Assembly (NCBI RefSeq): GCF_030249855.1
Contig: NZ_JANURN010000005.1
Location: 1-64,000, forward strand
DNA: 64,000 bases
Direction: 5' to 3'
DNA from: Helicobacter_B zhangjianzhongii
GTDB taxonomy: Bacteria > Campylobacterota > Campylobacteria > Campylobacterales > Helicobacteraceae
The notes under the pieces are model-generated. The model was not told the origin of the DNA and did no database searches. It worked only from the letters and a program-made list of their open reading frames with translations. The position numbers and the translations under genes were made by a program. Shown in pieces: positions 16,312 through 24,723 of this stretch; the first letter of the stretch is position 1, and each line of letters opens with the position of its first letter.

Positions 16312-17619
16312 CTATTCTTCTATGCGTATGATGATGGGTTTTTCGCGCACGACTTCTAAGGATTGCAAGCCTGCAATGGCATTTTGTATGGCAAATTCAG
16401 AGGTTGTGTGTGTGGCAAGCAGGATTTTGGCATAAGTTTGCGCACTACTAGAATCCTGCGCGCTTGGCTTTTGCAAAAATGTGCTAATGGAGATTTGATT
16501 GTGGCTAAGGATTGCGGCGATTTTTTCTAAAACGCCGTGTTTGTCATCGGCTAGGATTCGTAGATAGTATTTGCTTGTGATGTCTTGCTTGGGGATTATT
16601 GTGTGTTTTTGCTCATTTATAAAGCCTAGCATTGGTTCGGTATGGGCTTGCTTCCCTAGGCTTCGCGCGATCGTGATAAGATCGCTTATGACAGAGCTAG
16701 CAGTGGCATATCCCCCAGCCCCAGCTCCATAATACACACTCTCCCCAGCGCAATCCCCCACGACACTCACAGCATTCATCACGCCATCAACCTTTGCTAG
16801 GAGCTTTTCTTCATCGATCATTGTGGGATGCACGCGTAGCTCTATGGCATTATCGTGCTTTTTGGCAATGCCAAGGAGCTTTATGCAGTAGCCAAACTCC
16901 TTGGCAAACTCAATATCCTCGCACGCTATATGCTCTATCCCCTCTATGAGAACATCTTCTGGACGCACATCAATCCCATAGGCAATGCTAGCAAGGATTG
17001 AGAGTTTATGGGCTGCATCAAGTCCATTTATATCAAGGCTTGGATCTGCTTCAGCATAGCCTAGCTCTTGCGCTTTTTTCAATGCTTGGGCAAAGTCCCA
17101 GCCATCTTGTGCCATTTTGGTTAAGATATAGTTGCTGGTGCCATTTAAGATCCCCCTTATTGCTAAAATCTCATTAGCACTTAAGCCCACTTTTAGCGCA
17201 TTGATAATGGGGATACCCCCGCATACGCTCGCTTCAAATCCTATCGGTGTGCGTGCAAGACTCGCTAGCTCATAGCGGTGGTAAGCAAGCATAGCTTTAT
17301 TAGCAGTGATAAAAGCTTTGCCTTGTGATATGGCGGTTTTGGCGATGTAGTAAGGTAGGTCTTTGCCCCCCATAAGTTCTATTATCACATCAATTTCATC
17401 ATCATACAGCACTTCATCAATATTGGTTGTAAGGGCAATAGAGCAGTTTCTGGCTTTGTGCATATCGCGCACCACGCCTTTTGTAACGACAATTTCTACG
17501 CCTGTGCGTGCAGTGATGATATGCTTGTTTTGTTCTAGGATAGATACGACACTGCTGCCCACCACACCAATGCCTATAATCCCCACTTTGAGCTGTTTTG
17601 TCATCTGTGGATTTTGCAT
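16312..17619 (-). CDS. hom: Homoserine dehydrogenase
   Basis: The NAD(P)-dependent enzyme reduces aspartate semialdehyde to homoserine for threonine and methionine synthesis. The 435-residue monofunctional form has an N-terminal Rossmann domain (VGIIGIGVVGSSVV at about 11-24) and a catalytic homoserine-DH domain (GGIPIINALK, GILNGTSNYIL, EADPSLDINGLDAAHKL). The C-terminal ACT domain (about 350-430) probably gives threonine inhibition. There is no fused aspartokinase. The start lies one base after the pyrB stop, so the two genes are tightly coupled. Confidence 0.95.
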   Translation of the reverse strand: MQNPQMTKQLKVGIIGIGVVGSSVVSILEQNKHIITARTGVEIVVTKGVVRDMHKARNCSIALTTNIDEVLYDDEIDVIIELMGGKDLPYYIAKTAISQGKAFITANKAMLAYHRYELASLARTPIGFEASVCGGIPIINALKVGLSANEILAIRGILNGTSNYILTKMAQDGWDFAQALKKAQELGYAEADPSLDINGLDAAHKLSILASIAYGIDVRPEDVLIEGIEHIACEDIEFAKEFGYCIKLLGIAKKHDNAIELRVHPTMIDEEKLLAKVDGVMNAVSVVGDCAGESVYYGAGAGGYATASSVISDLITIARSLGKQAHTEPMLGFINEQKHTIIPKQDITSKYYLRILADDKHGVLEKIAAILSHNQISISTFLQKPSAQDSSSAQTYAKILLATHTTSEFAIQNAIAGLQSLEVVREKPIIIRIEE

Positions 17620-17620
17620 C

Positions 17621-18538
17621 TTATGCCTTTGTCTCTAGGATAAAAAATTCCAACACTGCCATACGCACTGCCACGCCATTTCGCACTTGTTGCAAAACCT
17701 TGCAGCGAGGATCTTTTAATAGCTCATCTTCGATGTCGATATTGTGATGCACAGGACCCGGATGCATAATGACAATATCTCTGTTGCCTATGAGTTGCTT
17801 TGTTAGGCAGAATTGATTGGCATAGTCGCGTAAAGAGCCGTAGTTTTGCTTGCTGTGCCTTTCAGTTTGTGTGCGTAGAGAAATAATAGCATCAAGGGAG
17901 TCAATGACTTCTGCAATATTATGCACACAAGGCAGCTTGCTATGTAGTGGGAGAAAGTGGGGTGGGGCTATGAGTGTGAGATCTACACCATAGCGACAGA
18001 GTAGCTCGATATTACTATTGGCTACGCGCGAAGTTTTAATATCACCGATAATACCTACCTTTTTGCCCGCGAGATTTTGTCCTAGGCATTGCTTTAGCGT
18101 GAGTAAATCAAGCAAGGCTTGCGTAGGGTGAGCGTGCGCACCATCGCCGCCATTGATGATGGGGCAGGAGACAGATTTGGTAAGATGCACAGGTGCGCCT
18201 GAGCTTTGATGGCGGATAATGATGGCGTGTGGGCTCATAGCGTTGAGATTTGCGGCGGTATCGCTGATTGTCTCGCCTTTTGAAGTGGAGGAGCGCGAGA
18301 CATCAAGTCTAGTGATAGAGCCGCCCAAGTTTTTTACCGCGCATTCAAAGCTGCTTAGCGTGCGGGTGGAGTTCTCAAAAAATATGGTAATGATATTGGT
18401 GTGGGCTAGGCTTTGTGAGGGGCGATGAGTAGAATCTAAAGTTGTGGATTCTAGCATAGGGAGAAATTGCGTGGCTTTGTGTAAGATGTGTTCAATCTCA
18501 TCGGTAGATAGGTCGCTTGTCTCTATAAGGTGGCGCAT
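17621..18538 (-). CDS. pyrB: Aspartate carbamoyltransferase catalytic chain
   Basis: Catalyses carbamoyl phosphate + aspartate to carbamoyl aspartate, the committed step of pyrimidine synthesis. The 305-residue chain has the carbamoyl-phosphate signature FENSTRT (54-60), the LRTQTERH stretch and the HPGPVHHNIDIE loop near residue 258. The usual R-x-SFE after STRT is LSSFE here, a family variant. There is no regulatory chain (pyrI) nearby. The start has AAGGA five bases upstream. It is the first gene of a pyrB-hom-yraN unit, divergent from the lipoprotein gene. Confidence 0.95.
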   Translation of the reverse strand: MRHLIETSDLSTDEIEHILHKATQFLPMLESTTLDSTHRPSQSLAHTNIITIFFENSTRTLSSFECAVKNLGGSITRLDVSRSSTSKGETISDTAANLNAMSPHAIIIRHQSSGAPVHLTKSVSCPIINGGDGAHAHPTQALLDLLTLKQCLGQNLAGKKVGIIGDIKTSRVANSNIELLCRYGVDLTLIAPPHFLPLHSKLPCVHNIAEVIDSLDAIISLRTQTERHSKQNYGSLRDYANQFCLTKQLIGNRDIVIMHPGPVHHNIDIEDELLKDPRCKVLQQVRNGVAVRMAVLEFFILETKA

Positions 18539-18623
18539 AGGCTTCCTTGTGTTTGGGGGTGCGTTTGGTAAAAATGGATATAATCATAGCGTTTTTTTCA
18601 CAAGAAAAATCTAAAGGATTATT

Positions 18624-19139
18624 TTGGGGATTTGGAGAATATGCCTAGTGATGATAGCTGCTTTGGTGCTTGTGTCTTGCACAAATTATTTTGAAAAAGG
18701 CTACCACCCGCAAATGCTAGAAGAAAAAAAAATCCAAGCCACAAGAAAACTCCAAACCATACGCAATGATAAAATCGATCTTGTTATATTCGCGACTTAT
18801 TTGAATGACATCGAGCGGACATATTATAAGAATTTGGAGTATTTTTTCATAGAGATTTATGCTCCAAGCCAAGAGCCTATTATTTTACAGCGGTTGCATA
18901 TACAAATCGCCACTCGTGATGGCAAAACTTGGCTAGATCCACAATATATGCGCCTGCTTGGCAAAGATGAGTATGATGCAGTGTTGCACCCTATCAATAA
19001 ATGGTCAAATTGCTATCTAGTGGCATTTGTAAAATCACCTCTCATTGATACAGATAATATGCTTTTGCGCATTATGGTAGATGAGCAAGTAAGCATACTT
19101 GATTATGGGTTTAAAGTCATACCATTTCAAGCATTTTAG
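18624..19139 (+). CDS. Putative lipoprotein, unknown function
   Basis: The 171-residue protein has a signal sequence and lipobox LVSC (Cys19). The mature protein is therefore predicted to be lipidated and membrane attached. The translation start is TTG (18624), supported by AAAGGA five bases upstream and by the position of the signal peptide. The mature part contains two aromatic-rich segments (TYYKNLEYFFIEIY, WLDPQYMRLLG) and no recognised domain. It is followed by tlyA within 7 nt and lies divergent to pyrB, an arrangement I recall from H. pylori. Confidence 0.8.
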   Translation: MGIWRICLVMIAALVLVSCTNYFEKGYHPQMLEEKKIQATRKLQTIRNDKIDLVIFATYLNDIERTYYKNLEYFFIEIYAPSQEPIILQRLHIQIATRDGKTWLDPQYMRLLGKDEYDAVLHPINKWSNCYLVAFVKSPLIDTDNMLLRIMVDEQVSILDYGFKVIPFQAF

Positions 19140-19146
19140 GGGCATT

Positions 19147-19938
19147 ATGCGATTGGATCAGTATTTGGTTGATATAGGGAGGTTTGATTCTAGGCAAAAG
19201 GCGCAAGAGGCGATTAAAGAAGGTAGGGTGATAATTAGTGGCAAGGTGGTGCGGAAAGCGGCATTTCAGGTGGATTTCGGGGAGATGGGTAAAAAAGTGG
19301 ATTCTAGGGAAGTGGATTCTGGGGTAAGTGATAAAAAAGTGGATTCTAGGATCGCGGTGTGTGGGGATGAGTATGTCTCTCGCGCCGGAAAGAAGCTGCA
19401 AGGATTTTTAGAAGAATGCAAAGGGCAGGGGATTTTTAAGGCGTGGGGCAGTGCTATTGATGTGGGGGCTGCTAGGGGTGGCTTTACTCAAGTGCTGCTG
19501 CGCTATGGTGTGCAGCGTGTTTGCTGTGTCGATGTGGGGAGCAATCAGCTACACCCAAAAATCGCTCAAGATTCTCGCGTAGAGGTGTTTGAGCAGTGTG
19601 ATATACGAGATTTTACGCGTAAATATGGTAGGCGTTTTGATGTGGTGGTGTGTGATGTGAGCTTTATTGGCATTGGGTGTATTGTTGATGATTTATGTGG
19701 ATTAGGCGATGAGGTGATCGTGCTTTTTAAGCCGCAGTTTGAAGTGGGCAGAGGGATTAAGCGGAGTAGAAGGGGTGTCGTGCAAGATCAAGAAGCGGTC
19801 CAAAGAGCATTGCAAGAGTGTATCGCTACTATTTGTGCGCGTGGATTTGCTGTGAGCTTAGTGGCAGAATCTAGCGTGAAAGGAAAGGAAGGAAATGCAG
19901 AGTTTTTCATCTATGCTTGCAGAGAATCTAGCATCTAA
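19147..19938 (+). CDS. tlyA: TlyA family rRNA methyltransferase / hemolysin-like protein
   Basis: The 263-residue protein has an N-terminal S4 RNA-binding domain (MRLDQYLVDIGRFDSRQKA, 1-45) and a FtsJ-like SAM methyltransferase domain (about 75-260: AIDVGAARGGFTQVLL, then VVCDVSF and LFKPQFEVG with catalytic Lys). TlyA proteins 2'-O-methylate cytidines in 16S/23S rRNA, which affects capreomycin sensitivity. The haemolytic activity reported for some is probably indirect. Residues 47-70 are an insertion between the domains (GKKVDSREVDSG, SDKKVDSR) produced by three in-frame copies of the GTGGATTCTAG motif. Start 19147 is chosen because the S4 domain begins there. ribF overlaps the 3' end by 44 nt. 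Confidence 0.93.
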   Translation: MRLDQYLVDIGRFDSRQKAQEAIKEGRVIISGKVVRKAAFQVDFGEMGKKVDSREVDSGVSDKKVDSRIAVCGDEYVSRAGKKLQGFLEECKGQGIFKAWGSAIDVGAARGGFTQVLLRYGVQRVCCVDVGSNQLHPKIAQDSRVEVFEQCDIRDFTRKYGRRFDVVVCDVSFIGIGCIVDDLCGLGDEVIVLFKPQFEVGRGIKRSRRGVVQDQEAVQRALQECIATICARGFAVSLVAESSVKGKEGNAEFFIYACRESSI

Positions 19939-20836
19939 GCAGATCACAAGTCTGGCGATTGGGAAATTTGATGGGCTGCATTTGGGGCATAAGAAATTGC
20001 TTGATTTGCTGGGCGATCGCGGTGCTGTGCTAATCATTGACAAAGCCATCAAATGCGACAATCACAATGGCATAAACAATGAGCAAAATCCACATATACA
20101 GAGTGATCAAAATCCGCCACATCAAGGTTTCCTTACTTCATTGCAAGATCGGCTAGATCGCTTGCCAAATGCTTATGTCGTGGAGTTTGCGAGTGTGGCG
20201 CAGATGAGTGGAGAAGAGTTTGTCGCTACACTGCTAGAATCCTTGCCAAGTTTAGAGACAATCATTGTAGGCTATGACTTTCGTTTTGGCAAGGATAGGC
20301 TTTATGGGGCAGATGATTTACGGCATTTGTGCGGGCTTAGGCAAAGAAGATGGAGACAGGCAGTGCAAGTAGTCATTGTCCCTAAAGTCTGCTATGGTGA
20401 GATCCCACTGCACGCAAGCGTGATCAAAAGCTTTGTGCAGCACGGGGATATTGCTGTGGCAAATGCAATGCTAGGCTGGCACTATACGATAACAGGCGAT
20501 GTGATACGCGGGCAGGGGATAGCAAGCAAGGAGCTTTTCCCCACGATAAATATCCGCACTCAAGGCTATGTGCTTCCAGCAAATGGTGTCTATGCTGCGC
20601 GTGTGTGTGAGAAAATGGCGATAAGCTTTTTTGGGCATAGGGTCAGCACAGATGGGGCATACGCGATAGAGAGTCATATTATCGATAGTGAGATTACGCA
20701 GGTGCCAGAGCAGCTAACGATACAGATGTATAAAAAAATCCGCGAAAACCGCCGCTTTGACTCGCTCCAAGAGCTTAAGGCTCAAATAGAGTGTGATATT
20801 AAACAGGCACGGGAGATTTTGAAGCAAAGATTATAA
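19895..20836 (+). CDS. ribF: Bifunctional riboflavin kinase / FAD synthetase
   Basis: The 313-residue enzyme makes FMN from riboflavin and FAD from FMN. The N-terminal nucleotidyltransferase domain (about 15-175) has GKFDGLHLGH (the HxGH adenylyl-transfer motif) and GYDFRFGKDR. The C-terminal riboflavin kinase domain (about 185-310) has GDVIRGQGIASKELFPTINI and ANGVYA. The ATG overlaps the end of tlyA by 44 nt and is preceded by GGAAAGGAAGGAA, so translation is supported independently. It closes the lipoprotein-tlyA-ribF unit. Confidence 0.94.
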   Translation: MQSFSSMLAENLASKQITSLAIGKFDGLHLGHKKLLDLLGDRGAVLIIDKAIKCDNHNGINNEQNPHIQSDQNPPHQGFLTSLQDRLDRLPNAYVVEFASVAQMSGEEFVATLLESLPSLETIIVGYDFRFGKDRLYGADDLRHLCGLRQRRWRQAVQVVIVPKVCYGEIPLHASVIKSFVQHGDIAVANAMLGWHYTITGDVIRGQGIASKELFPTINIRTQGYVLPANGVYAARVCEKMAISFFGHRVSTDGAYAIESHIIDSEITQVPEQLTIQMYKKIRENRRFDSLQELKAQIECDIKQAREILKQRL

Positions 20837-20874
20837 ACAGCAACAATCTTTTCTGCTTGATTGTGGAGTATCTC

Positions 20875-21171
20875 TCAAGAAGCATTTTTGGTGCGGAACC
20901 AGATATAGAGAATCCCAAGCACTTCAACAGGAATTGCAAAAGCAAATATCATACATTTGATAAAAATTTTAATAAAAAGCATAGTCCAAAGTGGCAAAAA
21001 TACCGCAGTGTTACCCATAAGCGTATCGCGCATTTCGCCCCAAATAAGTGTGGCAAATGGAAAGAATAAGAGATTGATTGTCAAGATGATAATAAGTGGT
21101 ATTTGAATATCTGGCAAAATAAATACACAAGCTGCCCAAAGACAAATACCAAAAATATAGTTTCTAATCAA
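20875..21171 (-). CDS. Small hydrophobic membrane protein, start uncertain
   Basis: The 98-residue sequence has three hydrophobic stretches (about 4-20, 24-45 and 58-92), so it is probably an inner-membrane protein. The only conventional start is TTG 21171, with no Shine-Dalgarno. The frame stays open for about 25 codons upstream (reading SPKNIKASYAVIKHIFSSL) without any ATG or GTG. This looks like protein-coding sequence that has lost its start, or that uses an unusual one. It is convergent with ribF. Function unknown. Confidence 0.45.
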   Translation of the reverse strand: MIRNYIFGICLWAACVFILPDIQIPLIIILTINLLFFPFATLIWGEMRDTLMGNTAVFLPLWTMLFIKIFIKCMIFAFAIPVEVLGILYIWFRTKNAS

Positions 21172-21323
21172 AAAGCTAGGCGTGAGCGATGAAAAGATAT
21201 GTTTGATAACTGCATAAGAAGCCTTTATGTTTTTGGGCTTACTAGATTCTAGTGTGGATATTTAGACGCATCGCAATTTGATGGTGAGAAAGCTTTGTCT
21301 TGGAATGTGGATTGTGCGAGAAG

Positions 21324-21345
21324 ACTCGCTGCGGATGCAGCGAGT
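21324..21345 (-). terminator. Hairpin after the bc1 operon
   Basis: A perfect 9-bp stem (ACTCGCTGC / GCAGCGAGT) with a 4-nt loop lies directly after the petC stop, followed on the minus strand by a pyrimidine-rich tract (CTTCTC). Confidence 0.6.
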
Positions 21346-21349
21346 TATA

Positions 21350-22360
21350 CTAGTGGAGATCGCTCCATATTTTGCGCTTCCATAGGTATGCAAGAATTGT
21401 CATAACAAGGAAGAATACAATGATTTTAAATCCAAGCGCATTGCGTTCGTGTTTCTTGCTATCACCCACAGAATCCAAATACGCCACAATCTGCTTCTCG
21501 GCTTGCTCTGTAACGCCAACCCTAGGCATAGCAGTATTGGGTAGTAATCGTTGTGGATCGTTGATGAAATTGCCAAGATAATGTTCTCCGCGAGAGCGAA
21601 TCATCATTGATAGATCTGGCACTTTTGTCCCAAGGTATCGCGCGAGATCTTGTGGGTTGCTTGTGCTTGCAAGATTATCATAGCTCACACTATGGCAACG
21701 CGCACACGCTTGCTCAAACACCTGTTTATCGTTTAGCGATTTTGGTGCGATAGATGTGAAGTAAGCGATAATATCAGCAATTTCTTGATCGCTAAGATAT
21801 GAGTAGGGTGGCATAGGATAGGCAAGCCCTTCTTTGTGCCATAGTTTTGAAGCTAACACAGGATCTTTTAAGAAATGCGCCAAGTAAGTGTGGTCAAATA
21901 CGGCGGCGATATTAGATAAATCAGGTGGGGTTACACCATAAGCAGCAGAGACCTCTGCATTACTTTGTCCGCTAGAGCGTGAAAGCTTTTGAGAATCAAT
22001 CGTATGGCAGGCGAGACACTGCTCTACAAGAGCGCGTCCGGCTTGCGCATTGCCTTTGCTTAGGTCTATCACATTCCAGAAATTTTCAATCGAAGCAAGA
22101 TAGGACTGATTCTTGCCAAGCTCTTTTTCTAAACGCTCAATATCAGCGGCGTTATTTGCGCTGCGTGCATTTTGCAATTCAGCTTCAATCTTTGCTATTG
22201 TATTTTTTAGCTGGGCTACATCATCGGCATTTGCTTTGATATAGTCATACTGTGCATCGGCTACTTTTGGGTGCATAATACTATGTGCCAAAGGCTCTAC
22301 ACCCCAATATATTACACCTACGACAACAACTAAGATTGCTAGAATTTTTAGCTCTCTCAT
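21350..22360 (-). CDS. petC: Ubiquinol-cytochrome c reductase, diheme cytochrome c1
   Basis: The 336-residue diheme c-type cytochrome of the bc1 complex passes electrons from the Rieske protein to periplasmic cytochrome c. Two CxxCH haem sites are present (C115-C118-H119 and C219-C222-H223), with later Met residues (YPMPPYS, NTAMPRVG) as likely axial ligands. There are hydrophobic anchors at both ends (about 5-22 and 312-328). Residues 40-92 form a predicted coiled coil (QLKNTIAKIEAELQNA), which seems longer than in H. pylori. The ATG overlaps the petB stop by 4 nt. Last gene of the petABC operon. Confidence 0.93.
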   Translation of the reverse strand: MRELKILAILVVVVGVIYWGVEPLAHSIMHPKVADAQYDYIKANADDVAQLKNTIAKIEAELQNARSANNAADIERLEKELGKNQSYLASIENFWNVIDLSKGNAQAGRALVEQCLACHTIDSQKLSRSSGQSNAEVSAAYGVTPPDLSNIAAVFDHTYLAHFLKDPVLASKLWHKEGLAYPMPPYSYLSDQEIADIIAYFTSIAPKSLNDKQVFEQACARCHSVSYDNLASTSNPQDLARYLGTKVPDLSMMIRSRGEHYLGNFINDPQRLLPNTAMPRVGVTEQAEKQIVAYLDSVGDSKKHERNALGFKIIVFFLVMTILAYLWKRKIWSDLH

Positions 22361-23640
22361 TTTGCACCTCCTGCATTATTGCAGCCACCACGGCAGCTTG
22401 AATTTTTGCGCTCGTTGATTGTAATAAGCGGAAGCGCGACAAAGATAAGAAGCAAAAATGCAATAGAAGCAACAAAGCCAATGTAAGTGTTAATACCCTC
22501 TGGCGGTAGCTTGCCATACACAGTAAGCACGATTAGCACAACTATAAGCGACCAGAACCATACAAAGTATCCTTTGCGTTGATGGGCTGGGCGCACAACA
22601 GGGCTTCTATCAAGCCAAGGGAGAAACAAAAACACCACTTGCGCCACACCAAATGCTATAAGACCAATATCAGCAGCCTTAATTGGTCCAACATCAAAGA
22701 AAAAGCCGCGTAGCACCTCATAGCTCCATAGGAAATACCACTCTGGATAAATATGTGGCGGAGTTTTAAGAGAATCTGCTGGATCGAAATTCACTGGATC
22801 CATAGCAAAATCAAAGTGGTAGCATACAAGGTAAAAAAATAGTGCCATAAACGCACATACGACAAAAATGTCTTTCGACATAAATACTGGCCAGAATGGG
22901 ATCACTTTAGCGTCTTTTTTCTTGCCTTCTTGGTATTTTTGTGCTTCTGCTTCAAAGTCTATTTCTTCGCCATCTTGATTATTAACATGTGGAAAGCGGA
23001 GAGAATAGAAGTGAAATGCAATAAGCAGCATAATCACAACAGGTAGCAAGACAACATGTAGCATAAAAAATCGCGTTAATGTCGCATCAGCCACAATGTA
23101 ATTCCCACGAATCCACTCGACAACATCATTGCCGATAAAAGGAATGCCTCCAAAAAGATTGGTGATAACTGTCGCTGCCCAATAGCTCATCTGTCCCCAC
23201 GGAAGCATATAGCCACTAAAGGCTTCAGCGGAAAACACGACAAAGAGTAGCATACCACCAATCCACACCATCTCGCGCCCTTTTTTGTAAGAGCCATAGT
23301 AGATAGCTACAAACATATGGATATAGATAATCACAAATACCATACTTGCAGCTACCGCGTGGATATGTCGCCATAGCCAACCATAATCAACTTCCTGCAT
23401 AATAGTGTAATTCACACTATAAAACGCCATATTGACATCAGGCTTGTAATACATAAGCAAAAATAGCCCGCTCACCACAAGCAGTGTAAATAGTGTAAGG
23501 AGCAGCACACCCATAGCCCAAAGAAAATTGATATTTTTAGGCACCCAATATTCTGTCATCATTACTTGGAGGAGTTTTTTCACCCCAAGCCGTTGATCAA
23601 GCCAATCAACAAGTCCGTCTGCTTTTTTTATCTCTGCCAT
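22357..23640 (-). CDS. petB: Ubiquinol-cytochrome c reductase, cytochrome b
   Basis: The 427-residue polytopic cytochrome b carries the two b-haems and the quinol sites. Visible are the helix-B haem ligands (HIHAVAASMVFVIIYIHMF), SGYMLPWGQMSYWAA (Qo region), the second haem pair in FFMLHVVLLPVVIMLLIAFHFYSLRFPH, and PEWYFLWSYEVLRG (the PEWY Qo motif). Downstream C-terminal helices make it a single long form rather than split b6/subunit IV. The Ser/Arg/Cys-rich end (KNSSCRGGCNN) is unusual. The gene follows petA by 9 nt and has an AGGAGA ribosome-binding site. Confidence 0.95.
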   Translation of the reverse strand: MAEIKKADGLVDWLDQRLGVKKLLQVMMTEYWVPKNINFLWAMGVLLLTLFTLLVVSGLFLLMYYKPDVNMAFYSVNYTIMQEVDYGWLWRHIHAVAASMVFVIIYIHMFVAIYYGSYKKGREMVWIGGMLLFVVFSAEAFSGYMLPWGQMSYWAATVITNLFGGIPFIGNDVVEWIRGNYIVADATLTRFFMLHVVLLPVVIMLLIAFHFYSLRFPHVNNQDGEEIDFEAEAQKYQEGKKKDAKVIPFWPVFMSKDIFVVCAFMALFFYLVCYHFDFAMDPVNFDPADSLKTPPHIYPEWYFLWSYEVLRGFFFDVGPIKAADIGLIAFGVAQVVFLFLPWLDRSPVVRPAHQRKGYFVWFWSLIVVLIVLTVYGKLPPEGINTYIGFVASIAFLLLIFVALPLITINERKNSSCRGGCNNAGGAK

Positions 23641-23649
23641 ACTCTCTCC

Positions 23650-24153
23650 TTATGCAAGTGCCATCATTTTGTTGTATTCTTCGCCTGCTTCGCCTAGTGT
23701 CAAAACAGTGCCTTCAACTTTAAATGGTGGAATGTCAAATGGGCGTGGCGGTGGAGTGCCCTCAATATTGACGCCACTGATTGTGAATCTACCGCCGTGG
23801 CACGGACAGAGAAATTCTTTTTCGTTTGATTTATATAGGGGGATACAACCTAGGTGCGTGCATACTTGCAAGCCAAGTGTATAAACTTTATCACCGATTT
23901 TAAAGTCGCGCTTATCATCAAAAGCATCATTGCTAGACTTTCTTATGATAAATACCGGCTTTCCACGCCATTCGACCTGAGAAAACTCTCCTTCTTGCAT
24001 ATTGCCTATATCTACTGTCGTGAATCCGGCAGAAACAACACTCGGCAATGGATCCCAAGTCTTTTTCATAGCAATTAGTGAAGCGATACCACCAACCGCA
24101 GCGACACCACCGAGCGTGAGCCCTAAGAAATCGCGTCTCTTGACTTCAGCCAT
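23650..24153 (-). CDS. petA: Ubiquinol-cytochrome c reductase, Rieske iron-sulfur subunit
   Basis: The 167-residue subunit has a twin-arginine signal-anchor (KRRDFLGLTLGG), as usual for Rieske proteins exported folded by Tat. The 2Fe-2S ligands are complete: C98-T-H100-LGC103 and C116-PC-H119-GG, with C103 and C118 forming the disulfide. ATG 24153, with AAGGAGA upstream, gives the proper signal; the longer frame would put ten extra residues before it. First gene of petA-petB-petC. Confidence 0.95.
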   Translation of the reverse strand: MAEVKRRDFLGLTLGGVAAVGGIASLIAMKKTWDPLPSVVSAGFTTVDIGNMQEGEFSQVEWRGKPVFIIRKSSNDAFDDKRDFKIGDKVYTLGLQVCTHLGCIPLYKSNEKEFLCPCHGGRFTISGVNIEGTPPPRPFDIPPFKVEGTVLTLGEAGEEYNKMMALA

Positions 24154-24311
24154 ACTCTCTCCTTTTTTAGCTTTTTGAAACACCGATTGTAACGCTAAAC
24201 ACTTAAATTTTACTTTAATTTTTGGTTAAATATTTTTAAATAAACACGCCCAGATAGCGTATATTAGGGAGAGTCTAATATTGTCTATGGGCGATTGGCT
24301 ATGCGAGATGC

Positions 24312-24653
24312 TTATGGGCTGTCGTGTGTAGTATTGGCGTTTTGGATTCTCCACGCGATAGCATAGATAAAAAGCTCATTATAAAGCTCCATAAAGTCTT
24401 TTTTGTCGTGTAGGGCGAAGCTTGTATCACGCGAATAGGTGAAGTTTTTAGCCATCTTAGCAAGTATATTGCGCCCGCCTAAACTCTTATGAGCGGTATT
24501 TGACAGGCTAAGGGCATAGAGAGTGGGGAATATATCTTTGTGTGAGCCTATGCGAGCTGGGTTATAGGTGAGATGTGTTTGATAGGCTTGTAGCACATAG
24601 AGATAAAATATCGTGCCACTACACGCAGCAAAAATGAACACACAAAGACACAC
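24312..24653 (-). CDS. Short membrane-anchored hypothetical protein
   Basis: The 113-residue frame starts at GTG (24653) with AGGAG ten bases upstream. The N-terminal hydrophobic segment (about 2-23) contains a Cys in an AACSG context and could be a lipobox-like signal or an anchor. The rest is a mixed hydrophilic domain (RIGSHKDIFPTLYALSL, FMELYNELFIYAIAWRI) with no known motif. It lies between murA and petA on the same strand. It is probably real because of length and composition, but no function can be given. Confidence 0.55.
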   Translation of the reverse strand: MCLCVFIFAACSGTIFYLYVLQAYQTHLTYNPARIGSHKDIFPTLYALSLSNTAHKSLGGRNILAKMAKNFTYSRDTSFALHDKKDFMELYNELFIYAIAWRIQNANTTHDSP

Positions 24654-24723
24654 GACAAGGTAGCTCCTACCCCAAAATCACGCAATCACGCGCATTGCTT
24701 GCCCAAGACTGAATCGCTAGAGA

